A stretch of 64,000 nt of DNA, taken from NCBI RefSeq assembly GCF_000473205.1, contig NZ_KI421507.1, forward strand, positions 2,027,945 through 2,091,944. The letters run 5' to 3'. The notes beneath the pieces are model-generated. The model had not been told where the DNA came from and did not search any database. It saw only the letters and a list, made by a program, of their open reading frames with translations. Position 1 is the first letter of the stretch. Every line of letters begins with the position of its first letter. Below, piece by piece: positions 56,189 to 63,211 of this stretch. Made by a program: the position numbers and the translations under genes. The DNA is from Pseudophaeobacter arcticus DSM 23566. GTDB lineage: Bacteria > Pseudomonadota > Alphaproteobacteria > Rhodobacterales > Rhodobacteraceae.

Positions 56189-57202
56189 TTAGGCGAGCAA
56201 CCGCTGCCTGGCTCGTGGTTTCACCACCTGCCCCCGCAGCAGGAACAGGCCGGACCCAATCACGATAAAGCCGCCGATCCAGGTGCCTTGGCTCGGCATT
56301 TCGCCAAAGACCCATGCGCCGATTGTCAGCATCCAGACAAATTGCAAATTCATCAAAGGTGTCACCACATAGGCCGGCAGCAGGCGCAGGGCCGCCACCG
56401 CCAGCCACCGGGCGGCAAAAAGCAACCCGGCATATGCCAAGGCCCAGGCCAGATCCGCCAGTGGCATCGGCTGCCAAACAACTGGCAATAGCGGAACCAT
56501 TGCAAGGCAGAGTAGCAGATTGGGATAAAAGACCTGCGGCAGCAGGTTCGTATCATGGCGACTGATATAGCGCGCCATGACCATAGAAAATGTCCCCCAG
56601 GTCGCCCCCACAAGCGCCAGGACGTGCCCCCCCGAGATAGATGAGACACCGCTGGGAAACAAAAACAGCACGCCAACAAATCCCATCCCCAGGGCAATCC
56701 AGGCGCCAAAACTGATCCGCTCTTTCAGGATCAGCCCGGACATAACCCCTGCCAGCAGCGGCATCAGACCAATAAACAGAAAAACCTGCGCAAAAGGCAG
56801 CAGGCGAAACGCATAGAAAAAGCAAATAGCCCCCAGCAGGGCCGCCAGACTTCGCAGCCCCATGGCACGCGGGCAAGCCGTTCGCCAGGGCAGGTATTTG
56901 GCAAAGACCCCAGAGGGTGGCTTCTGCCCCCCCGGCCCCGTCCTTTGCCCCCCCGGTCCTGTCCTTTGCCCCAAGGGCTGATGAATTGACAGCTGGGGTA
57001 AGGCGCGCTTGTCCTCTCGCGACATGCACAGCCAGTTGACCAGTATCGACAGGACGGCAACCATGCCTCCCGCGAGCACATAGATCTGGGCCGCCTCATA
57101 GCCCCCTGACAAGAGTTTGATGATCCCATCCGCAGACGAGATAAGTCCCGTGTACGCCACGATCATCAGCCCCCCCAGAACTGGCGTTGAAAGCCCCCTC
57201 AT
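56189..57202 (-). CDS. EamA/DMT transporter in the repeat-peptide operon
   Basis: 337 residues with about ten membrane helices in two EamA repeats (GLISSADGIIKLLSGGYEAAQIYVLAGG starts the first). Between helices 2 and 3 a long hydrophilic insertion contains the tandem octamer GQRTGPGG twice, with a third partial copy (GQKPPSG), absent from usual family members. Its start overlaps the stop of the helical-protein gene by 4 bases, so it is translationally coupled. By position it could export a product of the repeat-peptide operon, but DMT substrates are usually small metabolites. Confidence 0.85.
   Translation of the reverse strand: MRGLSTPVLGGLMIVAYTGLISSADGIIKLLSGGYEAAQIYVLAGGMVAVLSILVNWLCMSREDKRALPQLSIHQPLGQRTGPGGQRTGPGGQKPPSGVFAKYLPWRTACPRAMGLRSLAALLGAICFFYAFRLLPFAQVFLFIGLMPLLAGVMSGLILKERISFGAWIALGMGFVGVLFLFPSGVSSISGGHVLALVGATWGTFSMVMARYISRHDTNLLPQVFYPNLLLCLAMVPLLPVVWQPMPLADLAWALAYAGLLFAARWLAVAALRLLPAYVVTPLMNLQFVWMLTIGAWVFGEMPSQGTWIGGFIVIGSGLFLLRGQVVKPRARQRLLA
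56926..56973. repeat. 24-base in-frame tandem repeat in the DMT transporter gene
   Basis: Two copies of a unit containing GTCCTTTGCCCC plus a C-rich stretch, with a third partial copy. They encode GQRTGPGG octamers in a predicted cytoplasmic loop. Confidence 0.8.
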
Positions 57203-58368
57203 CCGTTGTTTACCCGCGCAATTGGCCCCTCCGTCGTGCCGCTGCGGGCAAAGGCCTCAAAAAAGGTCTCAAAGCCGACAGAGCTGCGCTCTGCCGCACA
57301 GAGCAGTTCGTAGGCGCTTTCACTCAAGCCTGCAGAAATCAAGGGGCGCAAGGCCTGCCAGTCTCCTGCTCGGCTTCCGGCCTGAAACACGGCCTGCGAC
57401 AGGTGATGCAAGACCCCCTGTTCGGCAGGGCGTTGGAAGCGCAGGGCTGCTGACGGAATTCTGTCGTAAAAACAGGACCCCGCGTATAGGGCCTGATGCC
57501 AGCTGCTCACCAGGAACATGTGATAGTCGTCCCGGTGCAGCGGCGGTGCAGCCGCCCTGCCCGCCTCCATCAAGGTAAATCCTTGATGGTGCCGCGCCAG
57601 CCAGTCCTCCCAGATTGCCGAGGGCGTTTCGCCACAATAGCGCAGCGAAATGCAGATCTCGGACAGAAGGTCGGCATCCTGGTCCAGAAAGGCGAGCAGC
57701 CCGACATGGGTGAGACTTTGGACTGCTGCCGGTGACAGCCCCGGTGGCCGGCGTCCATAGTCGCTCAGATAGAATACAATATGTGTGAGCTCATAGGCGG
57801 CCTTGCGATTGGGCACCGCAAACTGGGCGCTCTCATCGACAAAGGCATGCAGCCTCTCGTCCAGTCCTGGAAAATCCGCAACCAGCCCGCGGCGCGCCAA
57901 CAGCCGACGGGCCTCAGCGCGTTGCAGGTCGGACAACTCATGGCTTGGCAGATCCTGCTCTATCACCCACTGCGCCAGGGCTTCGCCCTTCCCTGCCGAG
58001 TCAGCTGAACCTGAGCCAACACCTGAGCGAACAAGGCCAAGATCTTCCAGGTCCATACAGATGGACAAAACAAACCGGTAGTACTGTCGGAAAAAACAAA
58101 GATGGCGGTCCGCACCAGCATAAAAGGCGCGCAGCGGAGCAAGGGCCGCAGGGGCAATCCCGTCCAGATCACGCCCCCCAGCCGCCACACCTGCCCCAGA
58201 GGCCTCTTGGGTGCATTCAAGGACATTCAGCAGTTCAGCGTTTTCTTTCAACCAATAGACATCTTCCTGGGCGTGGCGATGACAGGATACCGCCTCTATC
58301 AGGTGCGACAGGGTGTCGACACGGCGCAGCGGCCAGTTGCTTTTGGGAAACCTCAGTATCTGCGCCAT
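57199..58368 (-). CDS. Helical protein of unknown function (probably DUF6902) beside a repeat peptide
   Basis: 389 residues, predicted mostly helical, with no signal peptide or membrane segment. The clearest motif is YELTHIVFYLSDYG (192-205, H196). Other conserved-looking spots are HLCFFRQYYRFVLSICMDLEDLG (about 89-111), DQDADLLSEICISLRYC (229-245) and RDDYHMFLVSSWHQAL (279-294). The pattern of repeated helical pairs with His, Asp and Tyr suggests an enzyme or peptide-binding scaffold. I believe it matches a roseobacter family catalogued as DUF6902, from memory only. It lies between the repeat-peptide gene (108 bases upstream) and the transporter (4-base overlap). Confidence 0.78.
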   Translation of the reverse strand: MAQILRFPKSNWPLRRVDTLSHLIEAVSCHRHAQEDVYWLKENAELLNVLECTQEASGAGVAAGGRDLDGIAPAALAPLRAFYAGADRHLCFFRQYYRFVLSICMDLEDLGLVRSGVGSGSADSAGKGEALAQWVIEQDLPSHELSDLQRAEARRLLARRGLVADFPGLDERLHAFVDESAQFAVPNRKAAYELTHIVFYLSDYGRRPPGLSPAAVQSLTHVGLLAFLDQDADLLSEICISLRYCGETPSAIWEDWLARHHQGFTLMEAGRAAAPPLHRDDYHMFLVSSWHQALYAGSCFYDRIPSAALRFQRPAEQGVLHHLSQAVFQAGSRAGDWQALRPLISAGLSESAYELLCAAERSSVGFETFFEAFARSGTTEGPIARVNNG

Positions 58369-58435
58369 TGTCGCGTCTTCCTATTCCTCGCCTCATCCAG
58401 GCCTGGGCGCCCCGCAGGCAACCCGATACTGGCAC

Positions 58436-58464
58436 TGGCGCGCCAACCAACTCGGGGCGCGCCA
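58436..58464 (-). repeat. Inverted repeat between repeat-peptide gene and the next ORF
   Basis: TGGCGCGCC and GGCGCGCCA form a perfect 9-base stem with an 11-base loop in the 108-base gap. No T-run follows on the minus strand, so it is more likely an mRNA-stabilising or attenuating structure than a full terminator. Confidence 0.6.
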
Positions 58465-58476
58465 TGTTTTTATCCC

Positions 58477-58788
58477 TTAGCTGCCCGACGAGAACAGCCC
58501 AGACAGATCACCACGCACCACAGTTGCCCCTGCTGTAGGCGCAGACCCGGAGGAGAAAAGCTCCACCAATGCGCCAGAGCCCTGATCGCCCCGCGCCTGA
58601 GGTGCAGAGCCAGAAGAGAACAGAGCCGTGTTCTCGCCACTCCAGCAGGTGCTCATTTCTGGTGCGGAGCCGGAGGAGAAAAGCTCCGCCCCGTCGCCGC
58701 AGAACAGGCTGCAGCCTTTGGAATTCGACTCAACCTTAGCCTGATCTGAAGAAAAAGTCGCCATGTGAGTTTTGTGCAAAGCAGTCAT
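58477..58788 (-). CDS. Repeat peptide with four LFSSGSAP motifs (probably DUF6749)
   Basis: 103 residues from the ATG at 58788, with GGAGG 5 bases upstream. After a ~25-residue lead (MTALHKTHMATFSSDQAKVE) the octamer LFSSGSAP occurs at 36-43, 56-63 and 78-85, and the protein ends in a truncated copy LFSSGS at 98-103. A degenerate copy (SLFCGDG) lies at 27-33. Spacers of 12-14 residues vary in sequence; three cysteines (26, 30, 48) lie outside the octamers. There is no hydrophobic signal peptide. This looks like a multi-core precursor or a multivalent binding peptide. I believe such proteins are catalogued as DUF6749 (memory, unverified). It is the first gene of a three-gene operon. Confidence 0.82.
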   Translation of the reverse strand: MTALHKTHMATFSSDQAKVESNSKGCSLFCGDGAELFSSGSAPEMSTCWSGENTALFSSGSAPQARGDQGSGALVELFSSGSAPTAGATVVRGDLSGLFSSGS

Positions 58789-59154
58789 TAGAACCTCCGT
58801 TTGAAGTGAGTAATCACCCCCAAACGCTTGCACGGCATTTCCTGTCTGAAAATAGATTAATTCAATTTTAAGTTGCCAGAAAAAGGATACCCACGTTAAC
58901 TTTTAACTAGATTTAACTGTTCCTTTTCAACTAAGTAATTCAATCCCCAGGTGAGTAGATGATTTATCCACACCTCTGTAGACGCAAGGCTATCGCCACC
59001 CGCGTGGATTGCGCCCCGCAACTGTGCAAAACGCGTCGCGCAACGCGGGGAAACGCCACAGACTGATTCGCCCTTTCCGGCGCCTCTTGCTCCAGCCTCT
59101 CTATTGGGCGATAGAACAGCCAAAGCATCCAAACCCCCACGGCAGGAGACGCAA
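58789..59154. other. AT-rich divergent control region between repeat-peptide gene and xthA
   Basis: 366 bases. The part at 58850-58945 is strongly AT-rich, with TTAACTTTTAACTAGATTTAAC-like repeats of TTAAC and a minus-strand TTGAAA-18-TTAAAA pair, suitable for the repeat-peptide operon promoter. A perfect 9-mer TTATCCACA lies at 58964-58972. No gene found. Confidence 0.45.
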
Positions 59155-59961
59155 ATGAAGATCGCCAGTTTCAATATCAACGGCATCAAGGCCCGCGCCG
59201 CCGCTCTGCCGCAGTGGCTGGATGAGGCCAAACCTGATGTTGTCCTGTTGCAGGAGATCAAATCCATCGACGAGGCCTTCCCCCGTGAACTGTTTGAAGA
59301 TCGCGGCTATGCTGTGGAAACGCACGGGCAGAAAGGGTTCAACGGGGTCGCAATCCTGTCAAAGCTGCCACTGGAGGACGTCAGCCGGGGCCTGCCTGGC
59401 GATGACACCGACCTGCAGGCCCGCTGGATCGAAGCAACCGTTGTTGGCAAACAGGCCCTGCGCATCTGCGGCCTCTACCTGCCAAATGGCAATCCGGTTG
59501 AACTCACCTCCGAGGGTAGCCCCGTGCCGGGCGGGAAATACGCCTACAAGCTGGCCTGGATGGAGCGACTGCAGGCCCGCGCCCGCGCTCTGCTGGACAG
59601 CGAAATGCCAGCGCTGATGGCGGGGGATTACAACATCATCCCTCAGGCCGAAGACGCCAAGCGCCCCGAGGCCTGGCGGGAGGATGCATTACATCGCCCC
59701 GAAAGCCGCGCCGCCTACCAGCGAATCGTCAACCTGGGCTTCACCGAGGCCTTCCGGGCGCGCCATCAGGGGCCAGGGCATTATACCTTCTGGGATTACC
59801 AGGCCGGGGCCTGGAACCGGGACGACGGTATTCGCATTGACCATTTCCTGCTGAGCCCACAGGCGGCAGATCTGTTGCAGGACTGCCAGATCGACAAAGA
59901 AATCCGCGGTCGCGAAAAACCCTCCGACCATGTGCCGATCTGGGTAGAACTGGACCTTTAA
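59155..59961 (+). CDS. xthA: Exodeoxyribonuclease III
   Basis: 268 residues from the ATG at 59155, with AGGAG 7 bases upstream (CAGGAGACGCAAATG); the 17 codons upstream in frame are not family-like. Endonuclease/exonuclease/phosphatase motifs are FNINGIKAR, LLQEIKSID (Glu34 metal ligand), LPNGNP, MAGDYNIIP (catalytic Asp/Asn), RIDHFLLS and the final SDHVPIWVEL. It repairs abasic sites and trims 3' ends of DNA. Confidence 0.97.
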   Translation: MKIASFNINGIKARAAALPQWLDEAKPDVVLLQEIKSIDEAFPRELFEDRGYAVETHGQKGFNGVAILSKLPLEDVSRGLPGDDTDLQARWIEATVVGKQALRICGLYLPNGNPVELTSEGSPVPGGKYAYKLAWMERLQARARALLDSEMPALMAGDYNIIPQAEDAKRPEAWREDALHRPESRAAYQRIVNLGFTEAFRARHQGPGHYTFWDYQAGAWNRDDGIRIDHFLLSPQAADLLQDCQIDKEIRGREKPSDHVPIWVELDL

Positions 59962-59975
59962 GGTAAGGCCCCCAC

Positions 59976-60000
59976 AATCCCCGCTTCCGCTGCGGGGGTT
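59976..60000 (+). terminator. Weak hairpin after xthA
   Basis: AATCCCCGC pairs with GCGGGGGTT (one G-T pair), 7-base loop, without a T-run. It starts 15 bases after the xthA stop. Confidence 0.4.
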
Positions 60001-60023
60001 AAGTGACAGATCTGGATCATAGT

Positions 60024-60096
60024 GCGCCGCGCGGCAGCGCGGCGCCGGGCCCAACGGGAAGCCGGGCCGCGTGTCGGCCCAACTCCGGGCGGGAGC
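60024..60096. repeat. Palindromic intergenic element, copy B
   Basis: It starts with a perfect 9-base stem GCGCCGCGC/GCGCGGCGC (loop GGCA). Modules GCGCGGCGCC (60037), CAACGGGA (60052) and GGGCGGGAGC (60087) are spaced 15 and 35 bases apart, exactly as in copy A at 29456, 29471 and 29506. GGCCCAAC occurs twice inside it. Confidence 0.85.
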
Positions 60097-60185
60097 CCCC
60101 CCTTTTTTGATCCCACCTGTCTGAGGATCCACCAGCCCCTGTTTAAGATCTCCCCTTCGGCATTTCCTGTCGGGGATTTCCTGTC

Positions 60186-60273
60186 AGGCAGGTTCACTCT
60201 GGCCGGTTTTCTTTGGTCCGTTTTCTCTGGCCGGTTCACTCTGGTTGGCTTACTCTGGTTGGCTCATTCGGGC
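60186..60273. repeat. Imperfect 14-15 base tandem repeats
   Basis: About six units related to GGTTCACTCTGGCC (variants GGTTTTCTTTGGTCC, GTTTTCTCTGGCC, GGTTCACTCTGGTT, GGCTTACTCTGGTT, GGCTCATTCGGGC). Just upstream ATTTCCTGTC is also duplicated (60162 and 60176). They end 14 bases from the stop codon of the FAD monooxygenase gene. Confidence 0.75.
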
Positions 60274-60286
60274 AATCCAGCCAGCG

Positions 60287-61486
60287 TTAGCCCTGTTGGG
60301 TCACATCGTGACGGTAGATCCAGTCAAACTGGGCCACCATTTTCTGGGGCGCAAAACGGCCTCCCAGTTTCAAGATCTGATGCGCAGGCCAGCTCAGCGG
60401 AGCACGTAGATGATACTTCCAGGCGTTGCGACTGGCAGCCTCTACCACCCTGGCTGCCCGGTCCCGCCGGTGGGTCTGATAGGATGCAAGCGCGGCGGGG
60501 ATATCCCCGGGCTGGGCTTGCAGTGCTGCGCCAAGCACCCAGGCATCTTCCAGGGCCAGATTGCCGCCCTGTGCCATAAAGGGCAGGGTTGGATGGGCTG
60601 CGTCTCCAAGCAAGGCAACCGCCCCGCGGTGCCAATGGGGGGCCACAGGATGGCGAAACAACCCCCAGAGCGCGCAGTCCTGAACCTGTGACAACAATTG
60701 ATGGGCTTCGCCGCCAAATCCCGCAAAGGCGCGGCGCATGTTTTCCGGATCATCCGGCAGATGCCAGCCTTCGTCTGCCCAGGCGCGGCGTTCCTGTGCC
60801 GCCACCAGATTGAGCAGCGAGCCATCGCGTAAGGGGTAGGCCACCAGATGGCGGCCCGGCCCCATAAAGACCTGGGCCTCGGCGGGCAGTTTGCTGTGAT
60901 TGGGCACGATCGCCCGCCAGGCCACCTGCCCGGTGAAAAACGGCTGGCTCGCCTCATTCAGCGCCCGCCGGGCCTGTGAATGCAGCCCATCTGCGCCGAT
61001 CACCAGATCTCCGCCACACTGGGCGCCATTGGCAAGATGCACCACGGGCTTTGGCCCGCAGTCGACCCGCTCCACCTTTTGCAACAACCGCACCTGCACC
61101 CCGGCCTCGCGGGCTGCATCGGCCAGAATTCTGATCAGGTCCGCACGATGGACAAAATAGTAGCGCAGATCGGCGGCATATTGATCCAGGTCCAGCCGCA
61201 GCACCTCGCCGCCGTCGCGATGTCCGCGCAGCACCACGGCCTTGGCACGCTGCGAAGACCAGGCCAGCGCATCGTTCAGCTCCAGCGCAGTCAGAACCGC
61301 CATGCCATTGGGCGTGATCTGCAAGCCCGCCCCAACTTCCGAGACGGCCCCGGATTGCTCCAACACAGTGACCTGCGCCCCTTTGCGCTGCAAAACCAAA
61401 GCCGCCGCCAGGCCGCCGATGCCTGCGCCGATGATGGTAACGTTGAGATGTCTCAGTGTCATTGCTGCCTGCTGTATTTCGCTCAT
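60287..61486 (-). CDS. FAD-dependent monooxygenase (salicylate hydroxylase-like)
   Basis: 399 residues; an ATG eight codons downstream (61462) is a possible start. Class A flavin monooxygenase motifs: dinucleotide fold IIGAGIGGLAAALVLQRKGA (18-37), the DG motif VIGADGLHSQARR, and the GD motif LLGDAAHPTLPFMAQGGNLALEDAWVL. It likely hydroxylates an aromatic substrate with NAD(P)H. It stands alone, without a degradation gene cluster, so the substrate is open. Confidence 0.92.
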   Translation of the reverse strand: MSEIQQAAMTLRHLNVTIIGAGIGGLAAALVLQRKGAQVTVLEQSGAVSEVGAGLQITPNGMAVLTALELNDALAWSSQRAKAVVLRGHRDGGEVLRLDLDQYAADLRYYFVHRADLIRILADAAREAGVQVRLLQKVERVDCGPKPVVHLANGAQCGGDLVIGADGLHSQARRALNEASQPFFTGQVAWRAIVPNHSKLPAEAQVFMGPGRHLVAYPLRDGSLLNLVAAQERRAWADEGWHLPDDPENMRRAFAGFGGEAHQLLSQVQDCALWGLFRHPVAPHWHRGAVALLGDAAHPTLPFMAQGGNLALEDAWVLGAALQAQPGDIPAALASYQTHRRDRAARVVEAASRNAWKYHLRAPLSWPAHQILKLGGRFAPQKMVAQFDWIYRHDVTQQG

Positions 61487-61558
61487 GCATTGTCCATAAA
61501 CGAAAATCGCCGGAGCAACAGGCCCCGGCGTGATGGTTTTTTTGCATTCTCTCAGAAA

Positions 61559-61981
61559 TCAATCGTCACGATGGACTTTCTCGCGGCGTTCGTGACGTTC
61601 CTGCGCTTCAAGGCTCATCGTGGCATTGGGACGCGCATCCAGACGTTTCAGAGAAATTGGCTCTCCGGTCACTTCGCAGTAACCATATTCGCCCTCATCA
61701 ATCCGGCGGATCGCCGCGTCAATTTTGGAAACCAGCTTGCGCTGGCGATCTCTGGTCCGCAGCTCCAATGCCCGGTCCGTTTCTTCGCTGGCCCGGTCTG
61801 CAACATCAGGAATATTGCGGGTGTTGTCTTGCAACCCTTCGATGGTATCGCGGCTTTCTGCGAGCAGATCCTGCTTCCAGTTCAGAAGTTTACGACGGAA
61901 ATACTCAAGCTGCCGATCATTCATGAAAGGCTCATCTTCGGCCGGACGGTAATCTTCCGGCAGAAACATCTCTTGTTTCAT
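61559..61981 (-). CDS. dksA: RNA polymerase-binding transcription factor DksA
   Basis: 140 residues from the ATG at 61981, which has AAGGAG 5 bases upstream; upstream in-frame ATGs add a non-family lead. The coiled coil carries the tip motif DxA (DVADRASEETD, D62 and A64). The C-terminal globular domain keeps only one of four zinc-finger cysteines (C102; the other positions are T105, S123 and A126), as in zinc-independent DksA types. It works with ppGpp to modulate rRNA and amino-acid promoters. It diverges from the MoxR gene. Confidence 0.92.
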   Translation of the reverse strand: MKQEMFLPEDYRPAEDEPFMNDRQLEYFRRKLLNWKQDLLAESRDTIEGLQDNTRNIPDVADRASEETDRALELRTRDRQRKLVSKIDAAIRRIDEGEYGYCEVTGEPISLKRLDARPNATMSLEAQERHERREKVHRDD

Positions 61982-62167
61982 TTCGGCTCCTTCGGTCTCG
62001 CCCATTCTGTAGGTCTCTTCAATCTTCGCCATACATCCTGGCTCCCCATGCCGCTGCGTTTATCCCCTGACAAGCCGATTGTCACTACACAATAGTAAAC
62101 AGACCGGGTTAAAACCTTCCTAAATGCGCCAGATCGCGAGAAAGCAAGCAGGGGATGTATATAAATT

Positions 62168-63007
62168 ATGCAGTTTCAAGGCACTAAAGACTACGTCGCC
62201 ACCGACGACCTGAAAATAGCAGTCAATGCAGCCGTCACACTGGAGCGCCCGCTACTGGTCAAGGGCGAACCCGGCACCGGCAAGACTGAATTGGCCCGTC
62301 AGGTGGCTGAGTCCCTAGGGCTGAAGATGATCGAGTGGAACGTCAAATCCACCACCCGCGCCCAGCAGGGGCTGTATGAATATGACGCGGTCAGCCGGTT
62401 GCGCGACAGCCAGCTTGGTGAAGAGCGCGTGCATGACGTCAAAAACTACATCAAAAAAGGGAAGCTCTGGGAAGCCTTTGAAGCGGATGAAAAGGTCGTG
62501 TTGTTGATTGATGAGATCGACAAGGCAGATATCGAGTTTCCAAACGATCTGCTGCAGGAGCTCGATAAGATGGAGTTTCACGTCTACGAGACCGGCGAAA
62601 CAATCCGCGCGGTCAATCGCCCGATCATGATCATCACCTCCAACAACGAAAAAGAGCTGCCCGACGCCTTTTTGCGCCGCTGCTTCTTCCACTACATCCA
62701 GTTCCCCGACGCCGCGACCATGAAAAAAATCGTCGCGGTGCATCATCCGGATATCAAGGAGTCGCTGCTGACAGCTGCGCTGACACAGTTCTACGAGATT
62801 CGCGACACCGCCGGTCTGAAGAAAAAGCCTTCGACCTCAGAGGTGCTGGACTGGTTGAAGCTGCTTTTGGCCGAAGACCTGAGCCCAGAAGATCTGGCCC
62901 GCAACGGGGCCGATGCGCTGCCCAAACTGCATGGTGCTCTGCTCAAGAACGAACAGGATGTGCATTTGTTTGAACGCCTGGCCTTTATGGCACGCGGTCG
63001 CAAGTAA
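62168..63007 (+). CDS. MoxR family AAA+ ATPase
   Basis: 279 residues. Walker A GEPGTGKT (33-40), Walker B LLIDEIDKAD (D115, E116), sensor 1 IITSNNEKELPDAFLRRCFFHYI with the arginine finger. It matches the short MoxR subgroup (APE2220/CoxD-like) that usually pairs with a VWA-domain protein to insert cofactors or activate enzymes. No VWA gene follows within the visible 1 kb. A long inverted repeat starts 9 bases after the stop. Confidence 0.92.
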   Translation: MQFQGTKDYVATDDLKIAVNAAVTLERPLLVKGEPGTGKTELARQVAESLGLKMIEWNVKSTTRAQQGLYEYDAVSRLRDSQLGEERVHDVKNYIKKGKLWEAFEADEKVVLLIDEIDKADIEFPNDLLQELDKMEFHVYETGETIRAVNRPIMIITSNNEKELPDAFLRRCFFHYIQFPDAATMKKIVAVHHPDIKESLLTAALTQFYEIRDTAGLKKKPSTSEVLDWLKLLLAEDLSPEDLARNGADALPKLHGALLKNEQDVHLFERLAFMARGRK

Positions 63008-63016
63008 GGACGCTGT

Positions 63017-63062
63017 GATCCTCAAAACAGGGTGCGGGATGTCTTGCCCCTGTTTTGGGATC
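63017..63062. repeat. Imperfect inverted repeat after the MoxR gene
   Basis: GATCCTCAAAACAGGG and CCCCTGTTTTGGGATC face each other across ~14 bases, giving a long stem with a minor bulge. No T-run follows. It may be a 3' transcript end or an operator for the next gene. Confidence 0.55.
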
Positions 63063-63211
63063 ATGTCTGGGCTGAGACACAACCGACAAGTTCCTCTCAG
63101 CCGCCTCTGTCTCTTCAAATTTGCGCCCCATTACCTTATTACCTTGGCACGGATCTATTGACTGGGTGCCGTATCGCGCCGATTTTTTTGTGACGCATGC
63201 TGGAGCTCCGA

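Larger units (their letters stand above)
59962..60286. other. Repeat-rich intergenic region between xthA and the FAD monooxygenase gene
   Basis: 325 bases between convergent genes. It holds a weak xthA hairpin, palindromic element copy B and a run of short imperfect repeats. The plus-strand open frame across it is a by-product of the repeats and antisense to the monooxygenase gene. Confidence 0.7.

Noticed and set aside
60186..60273. Possible CRISPR-like array
   Set aside because: Units are directly adjacent, degenerate and without spacers; no cas genes nearby.
60022..60579. 185-codon plus-strand frame over the intergenic repeats
   Set aside because: Its repeats (SGRFTL, WSVFSGRFTL) merely translate the short DNA repeats, and the 3' half is antisense to the FAD monooxygenase gene.
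61487..61558. Promoterless gap between dksA end and the FAD monooxygenase start as an operon link
   Set aside because: The genes share a strand, but functions are unrelated and spacing is not tight; cotranscription is not supported by the sequence alone.
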